Assembly: GCA_964456925.1 (NCBI GenBank)
Contig: CAYWCX010000004.1
Coordinates: 1-39,751, forward strand
DNA length: 39,751 nt
Direction of reading: 5' to 3'
Source of the DNA: JBAZKK01 sp964456925
Lineage (GTDB): Bacteria; Omnitrophota; Gorgyraeia; Gygaellales; Profunditerraquicolaceae
A program made the translations under genes and the position numbers. The notes below the pieces were generated by a model, which saw only the letters and a program-made list of their open reading frames with translations, ran no database searches and was not told the DNA's origin. Below, piece after piece: positions 1-7,548 of the stretch (its first letter is position 1; each line of letters begins with the position of its first letter).

Positions 1-635
1 GCTGCTGGCCCGGCAGGCAAAAGCGTAGGACGGCCGAAAAATTCTACCTCCACCCCCTTTTCGTTAAAGGTGCGGTCTCCTGCCAGTGCAAGAACCTCGT
101 TTTCTCTTAGAAGATTAAGACAGCTTCTCACGGCATTACCGACGGGTATAACCTTTACGCCCCTGCTCTCCCGTTGGAAGTTGAAAAAATCGTTGACCCT
201 TTTATCTTTATGCGGCAGGGCTACTGCCGCAAAGGGATAACCGATGATTGCCATTGCCACTCCGCCCAATTCCCAGTTGCCCAGGTGCGCGGTGAGGACA
301 ATTACTCCCTTGCCCCGCGAAAGCCCTTCGTCAATATAATGGTTATTTTCTATCCTGACTTGGCGTGCGACGTAATCCCGGTCTATTTCGGAGAAACGGA
401 AGAAATCTACCAGGTATTTGGCGAAATTCCTGAAAAGCGCCTTGCGGATACGGCGGATCTCGGCATCGGATTTTTCCGGAAAGACCGCTTTCAAATTTTC
501 CTTCGTGGCCTGGCGGTCCCGCCAAACAAAGAAGTAATGTAAATCCGAAAATATAACCGCCAACCCATAAGATATTTTTATAGGCAATACTAAAGCCAGA
601 AATTGACCGAAACGGTAAAGGCTGTAATTAACCAT
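1..635 (-). CDS. LpxL/HtrB-type lipid A acyltransferase, 3'-truncated by window edge
   Basis: My translation from the ATG at 633-635 runs open to the window edge (about 211 residues seen; the family is usually near 300). The N-terminus has a hydrophobic segment (about residues 10-30) followed by a basic, aromatic region, as in inner-membrane-anchored LpxL/HtrB proteins. The motif HLGNWE at about 117-122 is the catalytic H-x4-E of this lysophospholipid acyltransferase family. A second conserved block with GDRTFNEKG and FFGRPT follows near the cut end. Known members transfer an acyl chain from acyl-ACP to a lipid A precursor at the cytoplasmic face of the inner membrane. The start overlaps the stop of the glycosyltransferase gene by 8 bases, suggesting translational coupling. 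The acceptor cannot be told from sequence; another lipid is possible. Confidence 0.85.
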   Translation of the reverse strand, partial: MVNYSLYRFGQFLALVLPIKISYGLAVIFSDLHYFFVWRDRQATKENLKAVFPEKSDAEIRRIRKALFRNFAKYLVDFFRFSEIDRDYVARQVRIENNHYIDEGLSRGKGVIVLTAHLGNWELGGVAMAIIGYPFAAVALPHKDKRVNDFFNFQRESRGVKVIPVGNAVRSCLNLLRENEVLALAGDRTFNEKGVEVEFFGRPTLLPAGPA

Positions 636-1773
636 GTCCGGCGGCTAAATCCAGAAGTAAACGGGCGATATCCAGGCTTGCCCGCGGCTTGGCAATGCGT
701 TGTACCGCTTGACGCATCGCAAATAATTTATGCGGGTTGTCCAGTAATCCCTCGATAATAAGATTCAGGTCGCGGGGCTGGTCGGTCCTTATTGCTGCGC
801 CCTGGTTGATAAGATAACCGGTATTATTTGCCTCCTGCCCCGGTATGGGTTTTACGATAACCATCGGCAAGCCCCGGCCCAGCGCCTCGGCAGTAGTAAC
901 CCCTCCCGGCTTAGTAATGATGATGTCCGAGATGCTCATCAGTTCGCAGATATTGTCGGCGTAACCAAAAAGCGCGATTTTATGTTTAGATTTTTTGATT
1001 TTTTTCTTAAGCGAGCGGAGGAGTTTCCTGTTGGTGCCGGTAATAACAATTTCCTGTAAAGGCTTATTCACTTTCTCCAGCGATTCTACCATGGTTTTAA
1101 TCGGGCCGAGCCCCTGGCCGCCCCCCATCATCAGGATAGTTTTTATATTGCGCTCAAACTTGAGTTTCTGCATCGTTTTGTTTATTTCAGGACGGTCATT
1201 AAACTTAGGGTCGCAGGGAATCCCCAGCGCCTTAATCTTGGCGGGGCTGACCCCCTTTTCTGCCAGGCGCAAAGAGACTTCCGGGGAAGGCGTAACATAG
1301 TAATTGACATTATCGTGAATCCAGTAAGAATGCGGGATATAATCGGTAAGCACCCCCACCAGCGGTATTTTCGAACAATACGTTTCTTTGAAATCCGAGA
1401 CCATCCCGCAGGGAAAGGCCTGGGTGCAAGCCACGGCATCGGGCTGAAACCTGTCGAAGAGTCTCTTGAACTTCGGAGAATTAAGCTTATGGATTTTATC
1501 CCTCAAGTTTTCGATTTTTTTGGCGATGACGGGGTTGTCGTAAAGATAATCCCAGACCCCGGGGGTGCGTTTTATAATCTCCGTATAAAGGCGGTTAACT
1601 ACTTTTTCCGAGATGGGATTGGTGTAATTTAAGGCATTGATATTTAAAACGGCGGTTTCGGGCGCCAGCGTCTTAACGGCCTTTTCTATTGCAAGGGTAG
1701 CGCTATGGTGGCCGGAAACCTCCGAAATATATAACAGGGCAATACGTGGGGCTTTATTCATCCTGCCAATCAA
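628..1773 (-). CDS. GT28 / MGDG-synthase-type glycosyltransferase
   Basis: A 381-residue protein with the two-domain GT-B layout of monogalactosyldiacylglycerol synthases and UgtP-like diacylglycerol glucosyltransferases. The N-terminal MGDG-synthase domain carries SEVSGHHSA (about 17-25), the acceptor-side motif. The C-terminal GT28 domain has a glycine-rich loop MMGGGQGLGP and the nucleotide-sugar motif TKPGGVTTAEAL. The family moves a hexose from a UDP-sugar onto diacylglycerol at the membrane. The longest start is a TTG at 1773 that shares TTGA with the stop of the lipoyl-domain gene and has GAGG 4 bases upstream. An in-frame ATG at 1761 is the alternative but lacks a well-spaced ribosome site. 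Lying next to an acyltransferase, it probably serves envelope lipid synthesis; the exact sugar and lipid are unknown. Confidence 0.85.
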   Translation of the reverse strand: MIGRMNKAPRIALLYISEVSGHHSATLAIEKAVKTLAPETAVLNINALNYTNPISEKVVNRLYTEIIKRTPGVWDYLYDNPVIAKKIENLRDKIHKLNSPKFKRLFDRFQPDAVACTQAFPCGMVSDFKETYCSKIPLVGVLTDYIPHSYWIHDNVNYYVTPSPEVSLRLAEKGVSPAKIKALGIPCDPKFNDRPEINKTMQKLKFERNIKTILMMGGGQGLGPIKTMVESLEKVNKPLQEIVITGTNRKLLRSLKKKIKKSKHKIALFGYADNICELMSISDIIITKPGGVTTAEALGRGLPMVIVKPIPGQEANNTGYLINQGAAIRTDQPRDLNLIIEGLLDNPHKLFAMRQAVQRIAKPRASLDIARLLLDLAAGHG

Positions 1774-2006
1774 CTTTCCTCAATGTTTGCCAGTGCTTCC
1801 CCGATGTTCACGGTATCCCCTTCGCGGTAAAAAATTTCAACCAGCGTCCCCGAACAGGGACTGGGAAGATTAAAGGTCGCCTTGTCCGTCGCCAGCTCCA
1901 CGAGGTCGTCTTTTTCGGTTACCTTATCCCCTTCCTTGAAATACCAATAGGAAACAATCGCGCTTTTTATGCCTTCGCCCAATTCCGGCAACGCCACTCT
2001 CGTCAT
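1770..2006 (-). CDS. free-standing E2-type lipoyl domain protein
   Basis: A complete 78-residue gene that is one lipoyl domain and nothing else. It opens with the E2 signature LPELGEGI (6-13) and has the lipoylation motif TDKAT with the modified lysine at K42. It ends with the usual GDTVNIGEALANIEES turn and strand. DKA rather than MKM argues for lipoyl rather than biotin. In 2-oxoacid dehydrogenases this domain is the N-terminus of a roughly 400-residue E2; here there is no subunit-binding or catalytic domain, and a different gene starts at the stop. GcvH is longer (about 125 residues) and differs at its ends. A strong ribosome site (AAGGAGG, 5 bases before ATG) overlaps the lipB stop, so expression looks deliberate. 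With lipB and lpd directly upstream, it is probably a lipoyl carrier shuttling acyl or redox equivalents; its partner is not in the window. Confidence 0.85.
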   Translation of the reverse strand: MTRVALPELGEGIKSAIVSYWYFKEGDKVTEKDDLVELATDKATFNLPSPCSGTLVEIFYREGDTVNIGEALANIEES

Positions 2007-2016
2007 AGCCGCCTCC

Positions 2017-2646
2017 TTAATTAAAAACCTGCCTGAATTTTACGGCCAGTTTCTCTTTTACTTCCTCCATCGCGATATCCTTAGCCAGGACGGTCTCCAA
2101 TGAGGTAATGCCGATATCCATACCGCAGGGCCGGATAAGCCCGAAATTATCCAAATCCGCTTTTTTAACAACGGTACTGATGCCGTGGTAGGTTACCCAG
2201 TTCTTTACCGTAATGCCGATGGAGGTAATTTTATCCTCTCCCACCCACACGCCGGTAAGACCGGGTTTCCTGGCGGCAATAATTTTAAAATCCGACAACA
2301 GCCTTATTACCACCTCCTCCAGCTGCCTTAAAAACCAGCGGATATCCTTTTTAAAATAATTGAGATTAAAAACAGGGTAAGCGGTAAGCTGGCCGGGGCC
2401 GTGGTAAGTAACATCCCCCGCGCGTTCTATCCGATAGCAGGATATTCCTTTCTCTTTTAACTGCTCTTCGGTTATCAGGATGTTATCCTGGCGCGCCAGC
2501 CGGCCAAGGGTAATTACCGGATAGTGCCGGCAGAAAAATAGCCGGTTCAACGAGGAATTATCCCGCACCTCGCGATGCGCTTCCCTCTGGATGTACCATG
2601 CTTTTCCAAAATCGATTAAACCCAGGTCAGAGATTACGAATCTCAT
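2017..2646 (-). CDS. lipB: octanoyltransferase LipB
   Basis: LipB moves octanoyl from octanoyl-ACP to the lysine of lipoyl domains, the first step of lipoate assembly. The 209-residue protein has the family motif as RAGDVTYHGPGQ (75-86; usually RGGD), the conserved lysine in DKITSIGI (K139) and the catalytic cysteine in RPCG (C174). Length is normal. The gene overlaps the end of lpd by 20 bases and is followed after 10 bases by the free-standing lipoyl domain, an obvious candidate substrate. LipA, which inserts the sulfurs, is not in this window. One R-A-G-D substitution in the first motif is a mild oddity; the remaining motifs leave little doubt about the assignment. Confidence 0.95.
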   Translation of the reverse strand: MRFVISDLGLIDFGKAWYIQREAHREVRDNSSLNRLFFCRHYPVITLGRLARQDNILITEEQLKEKGISCYRIERAGDVTYHGPGQLTAYPVFNLNYFKKDIRWFLRQLEEVVIRLLSDFKIIAARKPGLTGVWVGEDKITSIGITVKNWVTYHGISTVVKKADLDNFGLIRPCGMDIGITSLETVLAKDIAMEEVKEKLAVKFRQVFN

Positions 2647-3943
2647 GGCTGTCTTTCAAGGCTTCGCTTAGCGATTCCGAAAGGCTGGGGTGGGCAAATA
2701 CGGTGTCGCGAAGCTGTGAAACCTTCAGGGAATTATTTATTGCCAGAGTGATGATGCCGATCAGCTCCGTGGCGCGCGGGCCGATAATCGCAGCGCCGAG
2801 AATCCGGCCGTTATTCTTATCGGATATTATCTTAACAAAGCCTTCCGGTTCTTCCAGGATACGCGCCATCCCGCAGCCCTTAAAATCAAAACGGTGTATC
2901 CTGACAGGAATCCCGCTTTCCGCGGCGCCTTCTTCATTGATTCCGACGCTGGCTATCTCGGGGTCGGTATAGACGCAATTCGGTATGCCCTGATTGTCTT
3001 TTTGGTGAGCAGGCGAGACCATATTATTTACTGCCGACTCCCCCTGCCAGGCAGCAAGGTGCGCCAGCATCACCTTGGAGGCGCAATCGCCGGCAGCATA
3101 AATATTATCGATATTGGTCTTGAGATTATCGTCGACGATAATCCTTCCTTTCTCCGTCGCCACGCCGGCATTCTCCAAACCCAGACCGCCGGTATTTGCC
3201 GTCCTGCCGATACATACCAGCAACTTATCGTAATCTTTGAGGATAACTGCGGGGTCACAGGCATCGCTGTTAAGCATAACCTTAATGCCCCTCTTCTTAA
3301 AAATACTCTCTATTTTTCTGGCGACATCCTTATCTAATCCCGGAAGAAGCTGCGGCATCTTTTCTGCGATTGCCACTTTTGCTCCCAGTATTGAAAAGAG
3401 CCCGGTAAATTCGCAGCCGATTGCGCCTGCGCCGATAATCATGACCGCAGAAGGCACTTCCTTTAATTCCAGGGCATCATTGCTGGAGATAATCTTTTGC
3501 CCGTCAAATTTAAAATTGGGCAGTTTCGTTATTTTAGAGCCGCTGGAGATAAGGATGAACTTTGTTGTTACCCCGTGCCCTCCTATTTGCACGGTATCGC
3601 GGGATATCAGGCGGGCCTCGTCTTCAAGAAAATCGACGCCTTTAAGCATTGCCCGCATCCCTTGCCGTAATTGTCCTACCAAGGCATCCTTGCGGGACTG
3701 GATACGGTTAAACTCCAGTTTTCCCTGCGAAAGCGAAACGCCGAAGACAGCCGACTTTTTAATGAGGTTATAAATCTTGGCGGATTGAATAAGGCTCTTG
3801 GTGGGGATGCAGCCGTAATTAAGGCAGGTGCCGCCTATTTTGTCCTTTTCGACGAGGGCTACTTTAAGCCCGCGCTCTTTAGCCCGCAGCGCAGCGCTGA
3901 AGCCCGCCCAGCCGGCACCGATTATGATAAGGTCATAATCCAT
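2627..3943 (-). CDS. lpdA: dihydrolipoamide dehydrogenase (E3)
   Basis: An FAD-dependent disulfide oxidoreductase that reoxidises dihydrolipoyl groups with NAD+. Visible are the FAD-binding GAGWAG (9-14), the redox disulfide in GGTCLNYGCIPTK (C40 and C45), the NAD-domain glycine motif GAGAIG and, in the C-terminal dimer interface, FAHPSLSE with the His-Pro active-site base near residue 418. CLNYGCIPTK is typical of lipoamide dehydrogenases rather than glutathione or mercuric reductases. At 438 residues it is a little shorter than the usual 460-475. It starts 1 base inside the mdh stop and overlaps lipB by 20 bases, followed by a lipoyl domain, which supports lipoyl rather than another disulfide as its substrate. 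Confidence 0.95.
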   Translation of the reverse strand: MDYDLIIIGAGWAGFSAALRAKERGLKVALVEKDKIGGTCLNYGCIPTKSLIQSAKIYNLIKKSAVFGVSLSQGKLEFNRIQSRKDALVGQLRQGMRAMLKGVDFLEDEARLISRDTVQIGGHGVTTKFILISSGSKITKLPNFKFDGQKIISSNDALELKEVPSAVMIIGAGAIGCEFTGLFSILGAKVAIAEKMPQLLPGLDKDVARKIESIFKKRGIKVMLNSDACDPAVILKDYDKLLVCIGRTANTGGLGLENAGVATEKGRIIVDDNLKTNIDNIYAAGDCASKVMLAHLAAWQGESAVNNMVSPAHQKDNQGIPNCVYTDPEIASVGINEEGAAESGIPVRIHRFDFKGCGMARILEEPEGFVKIISDKNNGRILGAAIIGPRATELIGIITLAINNSLKVSQLRDTVFAHPSLSESLSEALKDSHEIRNL

Positions 3944-4866
3944 TAAGGTATCGCGATGTTCTTATACTGCGCCCCGAGTTGGACAGCTACTTTAAGAAAA
4001 CTATCTTTTTCCTGCGGTTCGAGAGCTAATTCTACGATATCTTCAATGCCGTTTTTTCCCAGGCGGCAGGGAACGCCCACGTATGTATCTTTAACCCCGT
4101 ATTCACCGTCAAGATAGGCAGATACCCCAATGATGCATTTCTCATCTTTGGCAATCGTCTTTACTATTTCCGTAATTGCTGCGGAGGGCGCAAAATAAGC
4201 GCTGCCGCTGGCTAAGAGTGTTACAATCTCATGTCCCCTCTCTGTGGTTTTGTTTACCATTTCCGCTAATATTTTATCGTCCGCTACTTCGTCAAGAGGG
4301 ACACCGCGCACTTTAGTAAATCTTGCCAAAGGCAACATCCCCTCCCCGTGGCTGCCGATAACGCAGGGCTCAATATCGCTTGTCGCGATATTCAGTGCCT
4401 TGCTGATGACATTAGCGAACCTCGCGGCATCTAAATTTAACCCCATCCCGAATACCCGCCGGCGCTCAAATGCGGTGGTCTCCAGGGCCAGGCGGCTCAT
4501 AAGGTCTACGGGGTTGGTCACTACGATAAAGATTGCCTTATCAGCCAACCTTTTGATATCCAGAGAGATATTTCTTACTATCAGGGCGTTTTTATTTAAG
4601 AGGTCCTCGCGTGTCATTCCGGGCTTGCGCGGCAGACCGGCAGTAAGAATTACGATATCGGAACCCGATATATCCTCAATGTAATTACTTCCCTTGACGC
4701 TATAATTATTTTTCAGGATTACCCGGGCATCCTCCATATCAAAGGTCTTGCCCTGGGCGAGGCCCTTAACGATATCTACGAGAAGGATTTCGCCCAGCCC
4801 CTCTTCGGCCAGGCGCATCGCAGTTAAACTCCCGACGTTCCCCGCACCAATTACACTAATCTTCAT
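3943..4866 (-). CDS. mdh: malate dehydrogenase, LDH-like type
   Basis: Interconverts malate and oxaloacetate. The 307-residue protein has an N-terminal Rossmann motif GAGNVG (7-12) with an aspartate at the end of the second strand (D31), indicating NAD(H). The substrate-loop segment RKPGMTR (80-86) carries the arginine that selects malate over lactate. TNPVD (117-121), the Asp/Arg pair in LDAARF and the catalytic His of GSHGE (H173) follow. The His motif is usually GGHGD in malate dehydrogenases, so GSHGE is a mild variant. It follows the isocitrate dehydrogenase gene after a 43-base gap, the longest gap between protein genes here, with AGGGGA upstream of the ATG. With aspartate aminotransferase it connects malate, oxaloacetate and aspartate pools. 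Confidence 0.93.
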   Translation of the reverse strand: MKISVIGAGNVGSLTAMRLAEEGLGEILLVDIVKGLAQGKTFDMEDARVILKNNYSVKGSNYIEDISGSDIVILTAGLPRKPGMTREDLLNKNALIVRNISLDIKRLADKAIFIVVTNPVDLMSRLALETTAFERRRVFGMGLNLDAARFANVISKALNIATSDIEPCVIGSHGEGMLPLARFTKVRGVPLDEVADDKILAEMVNKTTERGHEIVTLLASGSAYFAPSAAITEIVKTIAKDEKCIIGVSAYLDGEYGVKDTYVGVPCRLGKNGIEDIVELALEPQEKDSFLKVAVQLGAQYKNIAIP

Positions 4867-4909
4867 ATAACTGATTCCCCTGTTTTTCCCTACATACTAC
4901 ATACTATTA

Positions 4910-5992
4910 TTATTTCAGAGCGCCGATAACGGCATCCGCCATTTCCTGGGTTCCGACGCTGGTGGGGTCATCGCGGCTGGGTTTTAAATCATAGGTTACG
5001 GATTTAGATTCGGCCAATACTTTTTTCACCGCCTCTTCCAGCCTGTCGGCTGCCGATTCCTCATTAAGGTAACGCAGTAAAAGCACCCCGGAAAGGACCA
5101 TCGCCGTGGGGTTAACTTTGTTTAGGCCGGCGTACTTTGGGGCAGCTCCGTGCACCGCCTCAAACACCGCCATATCATCACCGATATTGGCGCCCGGGGC
5201 AATCCCTAATCCGCCGATAAGGCCGGCGCAAAGGTCGGAGATGATATCGCCGTAAAGGTTAGGCAAGACTAAAATATCGTAGTTTTTGGGTTTCTGCACC
5301 AGTTGCATCGCCATATTATCCACAATCGCTTCCTCAAAAATAATCTTTCCGGAATATTTTTTGGCTGTTTCGCGGGCGGTTTTCAGGAATAAACCGTCGC
5401 TGAACTTCATGATGTTGGCCTTATGCACTACGGTGACCTTTTTGCGGTTATACTTCAGGGCGTAATCAAAAGCGAATTCCACGATGCGCCTGGAGGCGTA
5501 GCCGGAGATAGGCTTGATTGAAATGGCGGAATCGCTGCGGATACTTTTTTTGGTGTATTTTTCGATTTCCTTGATAATCTTTTGGGTCTCGGGCTTCCCC
5601 TCCTCAAATTCAATCCCGGCGTAGAGGTCTTCGCTGTTCTCTCTTATTACCACCAGGTCAATATCCTTATAATAACTTTTAACCCCGGGGTAGTATTTAG
5701 CGGGGCGCACGCAGGCGTAAAGATCCAGGGCCTGGCGGATCCCTACATTCACCGAACGGAAACCCGTACCTATGGGGGTAATAATGGGGCCCTTCAGGGC
5801 AACCTTGTTTCTCTTGATGGAATCCAGGGTGTTTTGCGGCAGGATCTCGCCGTATTTATCCAGGGCAGTCTGGCCTGCCAGGGATTCCTCCCACTCTATC
5901 TTAACTCCGGTCGCCTCAATGCATCTTTTGGCGGCAAGGCTCAATTCCGGACCGGTGCCGTCTCCCGGGATAATGGTTATGCGGTAGCTCAT
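4910..5992 (-). CDS. icd: isocitrate dehydrogenase, probably NADP-dependent
   Basis: Oxidative decarboxylation of isocitrate to 2-oxoglutarate. It belongs to the isocitrate/isopropylmalate dehydrogenase family (360 residues, N-terminal IPGDGTGPE). Features that favour isocitrate are the Ser/Asn/Arg set in RSVNVGIRQ (S80, N82, R86), LYACVRP (R96) and the ENSEDLYAG block (Y124). Isopropylmalate enzymes lack the serine. The metal aspartates lie in LYGDIISD. In the cofactor loop, HGAAPKYAG has K286-Y287, the pair linked to NADP preference in E. coli Icd; NAD enzymes usually have Asp-Ile there. Cofactor choice is therefore an inference. The start overlaps the small dehydratase subunit by 4 bases, so the steps to isocitrate and on to 2-oxoglutarate are probably made together. 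Confidence 0.9.
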   Translation of the reverse strand: MSYRITIIPGDGTGPELSLAAKRCIEATGVKIEWEESLAGQTALDKYGEILPQNTLDSIKRNKVALKGPIITPIGTGFRSVNVGIRQALDLYACVRPAKYYPGVKSYYKDIDLVVIRENSEDLYAGIEFEEGKPETQKIIKEIEKYTKKSIRSDSAISIKPISGYASRRIVEFAFDYALKYNRKKVTVVHKANIMKFSDGLFLKTARETAKKYSGKIIFEEAIVDNMAMQLVQKPKNYDILVLPNLYGDIISDLCAGLIGGLGIAPGANIGDDMAVFEAVHGAAPKYAGLNKVNPTAMVLSGVLLLRYLNEESAADRLEEAVKKVLAESKSVTYDLKPSRDDPTSVGTQEMADAVIGALK

Positions 5993-6492
5993 GATATTTT
6001 CAACTCCTTATGTTTCTTAAGATAATTGATAATCCCGCCTTCCTTTAAAAGCTCCTGCATGAATGCGGGAAATGATGCAATCTTGGTTTCGCTGTTCTTG
6101 GTCAGGTTCTTCAGGGTGCCCTTGTCTAAATCGATCTCGAGCGAGTCCTTCTCGTCGATACCGGCGGTATCAACTTCGATTAAGGGCAACCCGATATTGA
6201 AACCGTTGCGGTAAAAGATACGCGCAAAACTGGAGGCCAAAACCGCTCCTATTCCGGCTTCCTTAATCACCAGGGGCGCCTGTTCCCGCGAAGAGCCCAT
6301 TCCGAAATTCTTTCCCGCTACCATAATGGATGAGCCGGGGATAATCCTCTTTGGAAAATCCGGGTCAATATCTTCCATAATATGCCTGGCGAGCTCCTTT
6401 ATATCGGTAATGGCAAACTTGTAGCGGCCGGAGATGATAAAATCCGTATTGATGTTATCCCCCAGTTTTATCGCCTGCCCTTTAATCTTCAT
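5989..6492 (-). CDS. leuD: aconitase-superfamily dehydratase, small subunit (LeuD type)
   Basis: The swivelling small subunit that pairs with the LeuC-type large subunit. The 167-residue protein has the family start GDNINTD (11-17) and the conserved GMGSSREQA (64-72). In prokaryotic isopropylmalate and homoaconitate enzymes the substrate loop after this start is typically YLRV or YLRT; here it reads YKFA (24-27), so substrate cannot be assigned to leucine synthesis from sequence. Because the next gene is isocitrate dehydrogenase and no leuA or leuB is present, an aconitase role (citrate to isocitrate) is a reasonable inference. The gene is separated from its large subunit by pilT, with 4-base overlaps on both sides. 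Confidence 0.88.
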   Translation of the reverse strand: MKIKGQAIKLGDNINTDFIISGRYKFAITDIKELARHIMEDIDPDFPKRIIPGSSIMVAGKNFGMGSSREQAPLVIKEAGIGAVLASSFARIFYRNGFNIGLPLIEVDTAGIDEKDSLEIDLDKGTLKNLTKNSETKIASFPAFMQELLKEGGIINYLKKHKELKIS

Positions 6493-7535
6493 AACTGCCT
6501 GAATTCTTCGGGATCCTTGACCTTGGAAAGCGCCATGTCTCTGGTAATTAAACCCGCCTGATAAAGTTCCTTCAGGGATTTATCCATCGTCTTCATCCCG
6601 TATTGGCTGCCGGTCTGCATCAGGGTGGGTATCTGTTCGATTTCCTCCTCGCGAATAAGGTTCCTGATCCCGGATGTCCCCACCATCACCTCGCAGGCCA
6701 AAACCCGGCCCTGGCCCGACGAATGAGGAAGCAGTAATTGCGAGATAACGCCCTGGATGCAATTGCCGAGTTGAAGTTTCACCTGTTGCTGTTGATGCGG
6801 AGGAAAAACGTCGATAATCCTTTCAATGGTCTGCGGCGCATCCGGGGTATGTAAAGTGGCTAAAACGAGGTGGCCGGTTTCCGCAGCAGTAAGGGCGGTA
6901 GCAATAGTCTCCAAATCGCGTATTTCCCCTACCACGATAACGTTGGGGTCCTGCCTCAGCGCCCGCCTTAAGGCCTCGGCAAAAGAATGGGTATCCGAAT
7001 AAACCTCGCGCTGCTTGATGATGCTTTTTTTATTTGTGTATAAAAATTCGATCGGGTCTTCGATGCTGATAATCAGGCATTCCCTTTCCTTGTTGATGAT
7101 ATCGATCATTGCAGCCAGGGTAGTGGTTTTTCCCATCCCGGTAGGGCCGGTTACCAGAACCAGGCCGTTAGGCCTGCGCGCCAATTCTATCGCAATGGGA
7201 GGCAAGCCCAGTTCTTCGGGGCTCGGGATCCGGGCCGGGACGCGCCTGAAAGCCGCCTCTACCGCCCCCCGCTGCATATGGATATTAACCCTGAACCTGT
7301 CCAGCCCCGGAAGGGCGATAGAAAAATCCAGCTCCTGCTTCTGTTCAAAGATATCCTTTTGGACGTAGGTCATAAAACTGTAAATTACCCTTTTTAAATC
7401 CTCGCGCTTAAAGACCTCCCCCCCTGTACGGTAAAGTTTTCCGTCGATGCGCAGAATCGGGGGTTCTCCTTCGGTGAGGTGCAGGTCCGAGGCCTTCTTT
7501 TCGACACACATCATTAACAGGTCGCGTATCTCCAT
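6489..7535 (-). CDS. pilT: PilT-type twitching motility ATPase
   Basis: Hexameric cytoplasmic ATPase that powers type IV pilus retraction. The 348-residue protein has the N-terminal KASDLHL motif (14-20), a Walker A GPTGMGKTT (130-138; S-to-M and S-to-T variants of the usual GPTGSGKST), an Asp box around IEDPIE, Walker B VIVVGEIRD (199-207) and a His box GHLVLATLHT. The C-terminal GIRNLIRE (289-296) matches the AIRNLIRE signature of PilT, which separates it from PilB and mostly from PilU. It sits between the large and small subunit genes of a metabolic dehydratase, 13 bases after the first and overlapping the second by 4. No other pilus gene is in the window, so its placement is unexplained. 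Confidence 0.95.
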   Translation of the reverse strand: MEIRDLLMMCVEKKASDLHLTEGEPPILRIDGKLYRTGGEVFKREDLKRVIYSFMTYVQKDIFEQKQELDFSIALPGLDRFRVNIHMQRGAVEAAFRRVPARIPSPEELGLPPIAIELARRPNGLVLVTGPTGMGKTTTLAAMIDIINKERECLIISIEDPIEFLYTNKKSIIKQREVYSDTHSFAEALRRALRQDPNVIVVGEIRDLETIATALTAAETGHLVLATLHTPDAPQTIERIIDVFPPHQQQQVKLQLGNCIQGVISQLLLPHSSGQGRVLACEVMVGTSGIRNLIREEEIEQIPTLMQTGSQYGMKTMDKSLKELYQAGLITRDMALSKVKDPEEFRQL

Positions 7536-7548
7536 GCCAATCTCCTTT

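Noticed and set aside
174..542. Plus-strand open frame of 122 codons near the left edge
   Set aside because: Antisense to the acyltransferase that has the HLGNWE motif in frame to the edge; the plus-strand translation shows no family features.
4892..4905. Tandem ACATACT repeat (two copies) in the icd-mdh gap as an operator
   Set aside because: Only two 7-base copies in A/T-rich spacer with no dyad symmetry; probably slippage.
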